A stretch of DNA of 54,628 bases from the NCBI GenBank assembly GCA_964645155.1, contig CAZYBG010000011.1, positions 1-54,628 of the forward strand, given 5' to 3'. Every line of letters begins with the position of its first letter. Position 1 is the stretch's first letter. A model generated the notes under the pieces. It did not search any database and was not told the DNA's origin. It saw only the letters and a list, made by a program, of their open reading frames with translations. Position numbers and translations under genes: made by a program. Of the stretch, positions 48,932-54,628 are shown piece by piece. The DNA comes from CAZYBG01 sp964645155 (GTDB taxonomy: Bacteria; Pseudomonadota; Alphaproteobacteria; Rhodobacterales; Rhodobacteraceae).

Positions 48932-50149
48932 TCATCCCGACGGCCAGGGGTCGGGTCGGGCGGCGGCGACGGACGCCCGCCCGTCCTGGTCCTCGCGCCG
49001 GGCCTCCGTCCCGTGCTCGCGCCCGTTCGAGGCGCCGAGACGTTCGGCAGGGTGTGCCGGTGCAAACCGGGGGCCGTCGCCGAAACGGAACGGCAGACCG
49101 GGCACGACTTGTCTGCCGTCGCCGGGGTCGAGGATGAAGCCCCGCGCGCGGATCTCGGAGGACCGGAGCGCCTCGGGAAGCGTCCGCACCCGGGCCGCCG
49201 GCACCCCGGCCGCAAGAAGGCGCGGCTCCCACTCCGCGGCGCTGGCGGCGGCGAGCGCGTCCGAGATCTCGCGGGCGAGGTGGTCCGCATTCCGGTCCCG
49301 TGCGTCCTGCGACCGGAAGCGCGGATCGGTCAGCCACGCATCGCGGCCGAGCGCGCCCGCAAGCGCGCGGAACTGCGCCTCCTCGTTGACGCCCAGGCTG
49401 ATGAGCCCCTCTCGGCACGGAAACGTCCCTGCCGAGGGGCTGCGGCTGTTGGCGCCGTTGCCGCGCGGCATAGGCTCGTTTCCGGTGAGCAGATGGTCGG
49501 TCACGACGGAGCTCATCAGGGTGAGCGCGGTCTCGAGCATCGACACGTCGATGAAGCGGCCCCGGCCCGTCCGCGTCCGCTCGTAGAGCGCCGTCATCGC
49601 GGCGAACGCGGCGGCCAGGGCGACGGAATAGTCGATGACCGGCGCACCCGTCCTCAGCGGCCCGGTCTGTGCTGTGCCGGTCAGCGACATCAGGCCCGAC
49701 GCCGCCTGGATGTTGACATCGTAGGCCGGGGCGTCCTCGCGCGGGCCGCCGCGTCCGTAGCCGGTGATCGCGCAGTGGATCAGCCGGGGGTTCAGGCGGC
49801 GGACACGCTCCCATTCGAGGCCGAGCCGGGCGAGCGTCGAGGGGCGATGGTTCTCGACCAGCACGTCGGCCCCGGTCAGCAGGGCATCCATCGCCGCGCG
49901 GCCCCCGGGGGTCGCAAGGTCGATCTCGATCGACCGCTTGCCGGCGCCCTGAGTGACATAGGCGGTGCTCATTCCAGCCGCGGCGCCGGCCTTGTCGGTG
50001 CCGCCGCGGTGGCGCATCGCGTCGCCCCGACCCGGCCGCTCGACCTTCACGACCTCGGCCCCGAGAAGGCCGAGGTAGTAGGCGCAGGCCGGCCCGGCGA
50101 GGACATGGGTGAAGTCGATCACCCGGATGCCGTCGAGCGGCCGCGTCAC
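48932..50149 (-). CDS. CaiB/BaiF-type (family III) CoA-transferase
   Basis: This is a 405-residue enzyme that moves CoA between carboxylic acids. Features are VIDFTHVLAGPACAYYLGLLG near the N-terminus, ADVLVENHRPSTLARLGL and the catalytic aspartate in YDVNIQAASG (about residue 143). GTG at 50149 is the start and overlaps the tctA stop (GTGA), so the gene is coupled to the tripartite tricarboxylate transporter. It probably activates the imported acid as its CoA ester. The C-terminal 35 residues are low-complexity and may be an extension. The partner lyase or dehydrogenase is not visible in the window. Confidence 0.9.
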   Translation of the reverse strand: MTRPLDGIRVIDFTHVLAGPACAYYLGLLGAEVVKVERPGRGDAMRHRGGTDKAGAAAGMSTAYVTQGAGKRSIEIDLATPGGRAAMDALLTGADVLVENHRPSTLARLGLEWERVRRLNPRLIHCAITGYGRGGPREDAPAYDVNIQAASGLMSLTGTAQTGPLRTGAPVIDYSVALAAAFAAMTALYERTRTGRGRFIDVSMLETALTLMSSVVTDHLLTGNEPMPRGNGANSRSPSAGTFPCREGLISLGVNEEAQFRALAGALGRDAWLTDPRFRSQDARDRNADHLAREISDALAAASAAEWEPRLLAAGVPAARVRTLPEALRSSEIRARGFILDPGDGRQVVPGLPFRFGDGPRFAPAHPAERLGASNGREHGTEARREDQDGRASVAAARPDPWPSG

Positions 50150-51656
50150 ACCATGGCCCCCCGCGCCGCCCGCGCCTCGCGCCGGTTGCTCCGCACCCGG
50201 AAGACGAGCGCGCCGACCCCGATCAGCAGGAAGCCGAGCGCGATCGGCCGCTCGAGGAAGATCAGCGGGCCCGCATCGGACAGAAGCAGCGACTGGCGGA
50301 ACGTCTCCTCCGCGCCCGTCGCCAGCACGAAGGCGATGACGAAGGCCGCCGGGCTGAAGTCGAGCCGCCGCATGGCCCAGCCGAGCATCCCCGCCCCGAC
50401 CATGACGTAGACGTCGAAGAGGTTGCCGCGCGCGGTGTAGGCGGCGACGAAGCAGGTGAGGAACACGACGGGATAGAGCCAGGCCGTCGGTAGCCCCGCG
50501 CAAGGTACCGGCCAAGCGTCGCCGCGCCGAAGTAGCCGATCACCCCGTACATCGCGATGCCGATCAGGCCCGCCGCAAAGAGGGAATAGACCAGATCGCT
50601 CGAGGTCAGGAACAGCGTCGGGCCGATCTGGATGCCGTGGATCAGGAACACGCCCATCAGGATCGCGCCGATCGTCGAGCCGGGAATGCCGAGCGTCAGG
50701 AGCGGCGCCATCGACGGTCCGCTGACCGCATTGTTGGCCGCCTCGGGGGCGGCCACGCCCTCGAGCGCACCCTTGCCCCATTGTGCGGAATTGATCGCCC
50801 GCCGCTTTCCCTCGCCATAGGCGACGAAGGCGGCGATGGCAGAGCCGAGGCCGGGCAGCACGCCGATGAAGGCGCCGATCAGCGACGATCGGAGGACATG
50901 CGGCAGGCACGGACGGTACTCGTCCCAGCTAAGCCCGGTCAGCCGAGGGTCCCGGGCGTCCTCGGGCAGCGGCGGCAGCGCCTGGTGCGTCGTCGCAAGC
51001 TGGGCGAAGACCTCGCCCATGACGAAGATGCCGACCATCAGCGCGACGAGGTTGAAGCCGTTCGTCAGATCGAAAGACCCGAAGGTGAAGCGCGGCACGC
51101 CGGTGATCGGGTCGAAACCGACCTGGCTGACCAGCATGCCCAGGGCGGCCGAGGCGATGCCCTTCGCCACCGACTTGCCGATCACCGAGCCGATGATGAC
51201 GAAGGCCGCGAAGTAGATCGCGAAGAGTTCGGGCGGCCCGAGCTTCAGCGCCACTGTCGCGATCCCGCTGACGAAGACGATGAGGAGGAGGTCGCCGATG
51301 ACATCGCCGATCACCGACGAGATCGTCGCCACCTTCATCGCCTTGCCGGCCTTGCCCTGCCGGGCAAGCGGATAGCCATCGAGCTGCGTCGCAGCACTCG
51401 CCGCCGTGCCCGGCGTGTTGAAGAGGATCGCCGAGATCGAGCCGCCGTACCGGCCCGACTTGCCGATCACGTAGAGGAACGCGAGCGCCGAGAGCGGGTC
51501 CATGTAGAAGGTGAGCGGCAGCAGCATGGCGATCGCCGCCGACGCCGTCAGCCCGGGAATGGCGCCCACCACCATGCCCACCACTGCGCCAAGCAGCACC
51601 CAGCCGAGGAGCGCGGGGCTGGTCAGGACGGTGGCAAGCCCGCCGAAGATCTCCAT
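50146..51656 (-). pseudogene. tctA: tctA, large permease of a tripartite tricarboxylate transporter, frameshifted
   Basis: The first ~388 codons (from ATG 51656) encode a normal TctA: GLTASAAIAMLLPLTFYMDP, GGSISAILFNTPGTAASAAT and SVAPLL-like GPSMAPLLTLGIPGSTIGAI. After LGRYLAR the frame turns into arginine/serine-rich nonsense and stops at 50262. The missing C-terminus (PTAWLYPVVFLTCFVAAYT, then MRRLDFSPAAFVIAFVLATG) continues in another frame to a stop at 50146. One extra base in the G run at 50494-50497 (minus strand) would restore a 503-residue protein, the family length. Either a true mutation or a sequencing error. It overlaps the tctB stop by one base. Confidence 0.88.
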
Positions 51657-52138
51657 CAGAGCGCCGGGACGAGGTCTAGGAGGTCGACCCACCGGCCAAG
51701 CGGCGGGAAGACCCCGAGGGCCCGGAAGAACGCGAAATGCAGCGCCAGTGGCAGGGCGACCGCGGCAGCGAGAAGCGCCGCTGGCCGACGGATGCCGAAG
51801 AGCCAGAGCGCCGGGGGCACCACGGCGGCGGTGGAGATCAGGTAGCCCACACGCCCCATCAGCCAGACATAGACCACGGCGAGGATCGCGATCAGCAGCA
51901 CCGGCATCAGCGGCTCGCCCTCATGCGGCGCGTCGGCCGATGGCGCCGGCCGGCGCGCGCCGGGATGGACGAGTGCCTCGGCCACCCCGGTCATGGCGAG
52001 CGTTCCCGCCGCGATCATCGGAAAGAGCCGCGCGCCCCAGCCACCGTCGGACCCAAGCGGGATCAGCAGGGCCGACGCGCCGGCGGCGATCCCGAGGAGA
52101 ACGAGCCCGCCGCCGACCGCGGGGGATGAACCCCGCAT
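51656..52138 (-). CDS. tctB: Tripartite tricarboxylate transporter small permease (TctB)
   Basis: This is a 160-residue membrane protein with four helices (about residues 8-27, 38-54, 77-108 and 118-142), as usual for TctB. The central phrase VLLIAILAVVYVWLMGRVGYLIST is the family signature. Its stop shares one base with the tctA start (TGATG), and it begins 3 nt after tctC. It pairs with TctA in the membrane; with tctA disrupted the complex may not work. Confidence 0.9.
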   Translation of the reverse strand: MRGSSPAVGGGLVLLGIAAGASALLIPLGSDGGWGARLFPMIAAGTLAMTGVAEALVHPGARRPAPSADAPHEGEPLMPVLLIAILAVVYVWLMGRVGYLISTAAVVPPALWLFGIRRPAALLAAAVALPLALHFAFFRALGVFPPLGRWVDLLDLVPAL

Positions 52139-52141
52139 CGC

Positions 52142-53098
52142 CTAGCCCTGAGCCCGAAGATCGGCCATCAGCGCCTCGGTGTCGGCCTTGATCTGCCGCA
52201 GCTTCGCCTCGGCCTCGGCGCCCGGCAGGAACTCGGGCACGTTGCCCTGCACCTGCATGAGTTCGGCGAACTTCGCCGTCGCGGTGATCTGCCGCAACGC
52301 GTCCTCCATCACGACGAGCATGTCGTCGGGCGTCTCCTTCGGCGCGAAGGCCACGATCGGCGAGCTGACGGCGTTGAAGGGATAGCCCTGCTCGTCGGCT
52401 GTCGGTACGTCGGTCATGATGCTGTCGCGCTCCGGGGCAAGGATAGCGATGACGCGGAGTTCGTTCTCGAAGCCCGCGGCCTGCTGGATGCCGACGACGC
52501 CGAAATCGACCTGCGCGCCGATCACCGCGGCGCGGGTCGGCCCGCCGCCCTGGAACGGCACGTCGGTCGCCTGAAGCCCATGGGCGTTGAGGAAGCTCTG
52601 GCCGGCCACATGGTGCGCCCCGCCCCGCCCGTTATGCGCCCAGCGGAGCGCGCCGGGGGCCGACTGCGCCGCCGCCACGAAGTCGGCGAGCGTCTGGAAC
52701 GGGCTGTCCTTCGGCACCAGGATCGCCGGGTCGAGGTCGCCGATCTGGGCGATGATGCGGAAATCCTCCAGCGGGTCGACCGGCGTGTCGCGCATCATCG
52801 TCGTCAGCAGGAACGATCCCGCGGAGGTGATCATGATCGTCTCGCCGTCGGGCCGCGCGGCGGCGGCCTCTGTCGCCCCGGTGATGCCGCCCGCGCCCTC
52901 CTTGTTCGTCACGATCACAGGCACCGGCACGATGCCGTCGGCCGCCGCCGCCACGGCGCGGGCGAAGGCGTCGGTGCCGCCGCCCGCCGCATAGGGCAGG
53001 ATGATGTTGACCGGGCGCCGGGGCGCCCATTCCGCCCACGCCGCGAGCGGCGCGACAACGGCCGCGCCACCGGCGGCCAGAAAAAGCCTGCGATCCAT
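52142..53098 (-). CDS. tctC: Tripartite tricarboxylate transporter solute-binding protein (TctC/Bug)
   Basis: This is a 318-residue periplasmic binding protein of the Bug family. The N-terminus MDRRLFLAAGG has an RRxFL twin-arginine-type motif before a hydrophobic stretch, suggesting Tat export. PVNIILPYAAGGGTDAFAR is the Bug signature that holds the carboxylate ligand, followed by PVIVTNKEGAGGITGATEAA. The ATG at 53098 has GGGAGGAT upstream. It leads the operon tctC, tctB, tctA, CoA-transferase and is divergent from a LysR gene. Confidence 0.93.
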   Translation of the reverse strand: MDRRLFLAAGGAAVVAPLAAWAEWAPRRPVNIILPYAAGGGTDAFARAVAAAADGIVPVPVIVTNKEGAGGITGATEAAAARPDGETIMITSAGSFLLTTMMRDTPVDPLEDFRIIAQIGDLDPAILVPKDSPFQTLADFVAAAQSAPGALRWAHNGRGGAHHVAGQSFLNAHGLQATDVPFQGGGPTRAAVIGAQVDFGVVGIQQAAGFENELRVIAILAPERDSIMTDVPTADEQGYPFNAVSSPIVAFAPKETPDDMLVVMEDALRQITATAKFAELMQVQGNVPEFLPGAEAEAKLRQIKADTEALMADLRAQG

Positions 53099-53226
53099 CG
53101 TATCCTCCCGGGTGTCGTGGCGCATTTCCAGCCTGCGCCATCGTATCGAACGGGCATCACGCTAGCCGCTTGCCTTTCTTGAGGGAAACGCAATTATCCG
53201 GAAATGGCTTGCATGAAATCGAAGAC

Positions 53227-54129
53227 ATGAACCTGCGCAGCCTCCGCGTCTTTGCCGCCGTCATGGAGGAGGGCACGCTCGCGCGCGCCGCAGGACGGCT
53301 CCACATGAGCGAATCTGCTGCAAGTCGCCAGCTCCAGCTGCTCGAACAGGGCGTCGGCCGCCCCCTGTTCCGGCGCGACCGAAAGCGGCTGGACCCGGCG
53401 CCGGAGGCCGAGGTCCTGCTGCCCGAGGTGCTGCGCGTGCTGTCCCAGCTGGACGGGATGCCCGCCCTGATCGACGCGGCGACGACGCAGACGGCGCCTC
53501 CGCTCAGGATCGTCTGCCATTCCCGCGTGCTCTACGGCCTCGTCGTGCCCGCGATCTCGCTCCTTGCGCGCGAGGCGCCGGGCCTTTCGGTCCGGCTCGA
53601 CGTGCAGCCCCGCCGGGATCTCGGTCGGCGGATGATGCAAGGGCTGTTCGACCTCGGCATCTCGGCGCTGCCGGCGCCGACCGAAGGGCTTGCGCCCGTG
53701 GTCCTCGGCTCCGCCCCGCTGCACGTTCTGGTCCCGGCAAGCCATCGGCTGGCGCACGCGACATCGCTGGCCACGAGGGATCTTCTCGCGCTGCCCTACA
53801 TCGCGCTCGACGGCTCGACGGTGATCCGGCAACTGGTCGACTCGGCGCTCGCGGGCACCGGCGAGCGGCTGCAGCCCGCCTTCGAGGTCTCGACGGGCGC
53901 GTCAGCCTACCGCCTCGTCCGCGACGGCATCGGCTTCACCTTTGCCGACCGGATCGCGATCGACCCCGCGGTATCGGACGGAACGGTGCTCATGCCCTGG
54001 GAGCATCCGATCCGGGTCAGCTACGGCATGTTCCGGTCGCCCGGCGCGCGGCACGAGGCCGCCGCGCTGATCGAGGAGTTGCTGCGCAGGGTCTTCGTGC
54101 AAGCCACGGAGACTGCGGAGCGGGCGTAG
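53227..54129 (+). CDS. LysR-family transcriptional regulator
   Basis: This is a 300-residue regulator. The N-terminal winged helix-turn-helix is MNLRSLRVFAAVMEEGTLARAAGRLHMSESAASRQLQ (about residues 1-37, shown here by its parts), followed by a co-inducer domain with two Rossmann-like lobes. The ATG at 53227 is chosen because the family always starts at this distance from the helix; an upstream start would add 19 atypical residues. It lies 128 nt from the divergent tctC gene, the standard layout for a LysR protein controlling that operon. Confidence 0.92.
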   Translation: MNLRSLRVFAAVMEEGTLARAAGRLHMSESAASRQLQLLEQGVGRPLFRRDRKRLDPAPEAEVLLPEVLRVLSQLDGMPALIDAATTQTAPPLRIVCHSRVLYGLVVPAISLLAREAPGLSVRLDVQPRRDLGRRMMQGLFDLGISALPAPTEGLAPVVLGSAPLHVLVPASHRLAHATSLATRDLLALPYIALDGSTVIRQLVDSALAGTGERLQPAFEVSTGASAYRLVRDGIGFTFADRIAIDPAVSDGTVLMPWEHPIRVSYGMFRSPGARHEAAALIEELLRRVFVQATETAERA

Positions 54130-54205
54130 CCGGCCCCCCCCGTGACGGCAGAACCCGGATGCGCCGATGTCCGGCCCCACGCGACGCCTTCGGACCCGCG
54201 ATCCC

Positions 54206-54628
54206 TCAGGGGGCCTTGAGTTCGGCATAGTCCCCCGCCGCGCGAAGGGTGACGGTGACCGGCGCTTCGGTGCGGTTGCGCCAGAACCAGCCATGGTTGC
54301 CGGTGAAGGCGGCGGTCAGTTCGCCGGCCTGCTCGGGCACGCCCCGGCCCTGTTCGTAGCTGACCTTTTGGCCGCTGCCGTCGCCATGGGTGTCGTAGTT
54401 CACGACAGATCCGTTCGCCGTCCATTCGAAGCGGGCAGTCTCGCCTTCCTGCATGGCGAGCTTCACCTCGATCCCCTCGCCGGGGGCGAGCGTGTAGCTG
54501 ACCTCGTCGCGCCAGTCGGAGCCGGTCGCCTCGGCCAGCGCGGCCTCGATGTCGGGCGCGAGGCTGGCGGGTGCGGCCGGGGCCGGGGCCGGGGCGGCCT
54601 CGGCGGCGGGGGGCGGTTCGGCGGCGGC
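54206..54628 (-). CDS. Transmembrane anchor protein, C-terminal part (cut by the right edge)
   Basis: The last 140 residues of a protein whose start lies beyond the window. A Pro/Ala-rich linker (first ~25 visible residues) is followed by a conserved periplasmic domain with WRDEVSYTLAPGEGIEVKLA, NYDTHGDGSGQKVSYEQGRG and FTGNHGWFWRNRTEAPVTVT. The same domain occurs in proteins of Roseobacter-group bacteria annotated as transmembrane anchor proteins, which have one N-terminal membrane helix. The function is unknown. It is convergent with the LysR gene, 76 nt away. Confidence 0.8.
   Translation of the reverse strand, partial: AAAEPPPAAEAAPAPAPAAPASLAPDIEAALAEATGSDWRDEVSYTLAPGEGIEVKLAMQEGETARFEWTANGSVVNYDTHGDGSGQKVSYEQGRGVPEQAGELTAAFTGNHGWFWRNRTEAPVTVTLRAAGDYAELKAP

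Noticed and set aside
50146..51656. Programmed -1/+1 ribosomal frameshifting in tctA
   Set aside because: No slippery heptamer or downstream pseudoknot is visible and TctA is not known to use recoding; mutation or sequence error is simpler.

Overview
The window is a very GC-rich (roughly 70% by eye), densely packed chromosomal segment, most likely from an alphaproteobacterium of the Rhodobacterales. Indicators are a PccR-type acyl-CoA regulator close to pccB, a SelU plus FAD-domain/SelD pair, a Roseobacter-type transmembrane anchor protein at the right edge, and heavy use of 1-nt (TGATG) and 4-nt (ATGA/GTGA) gene overlaps. I see no insertion sequence, phage, CRISPR array or rRNA. There is one tRNA gene, tRNA-Met(CAU) at 28074-28150.

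Layout. (1) 1-4153: pccB (cut by the left edge), a small DUF486 membrane protein, a Bcr/CflA exporter and pccR, with TTTGC-type operator repeats in front of both pccB and pccR. (2) 4208-14851, minus strand: an AruI-like TPP decarboxylase coupled to TrkH; a creatininase-family hydrolase with two flavodoxin-fold oxidoreductases; an FAD oxidoreductase, a CodA-like deaminase and a NMT1/THI5-type ABC importer. This looks like scavenging of an N-heterocycle. (3) 15080-23368: RidA, an amidase, a PotABCD-type importer, a second amidase and an N-carbamoylputrescine amidase (amide/polyamine nitrogen). (4) 23487-28150: selenouridine synthase MnmH, an NDH2-like/SelD fusion, an ectoine-hydrolase-like M24 enzyme and the tRNA, followed by about 520 nt with no gene.

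(5) 28673-39092: a divergent polyol/sugar system. The minus arm is solute-binding protein, two permeases, a SorC regulator and an FGGY kinase. The plus arm is the ABC ATPase, an AraM-like glycerol-1-phosphate dehydrogenase, a SIS isomerase, an SDR and a HAD phosphatase. (6) 39158-47905: an acid-sugar system. A LacI regulator, a DenD-like dehydrogenase, an SDR, an enolase-superfamily dehydratase and an IlvD/EDD dehydratase run leftwards, and a TRAP transporter runs rightwards from the same divergent promoter. (7) 48009-54129: a DMT exporter and a TctCBA-CoA-transferase operon with a divergent LysR regulator. tctA carries a frameshift near 50494-50497.

Overall the segment is a nutrient-acquisition block: five periplasmic-binding-protein uptake systems (three ABC, one TRAP, one TTT), each beside enzymes that probably process the imported compound. 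The two carbohydrate blocks (5 and 6) are the best candidates for an undescribed pathway, because each has a coherent set of enzymes that does not match a complete textbook route.
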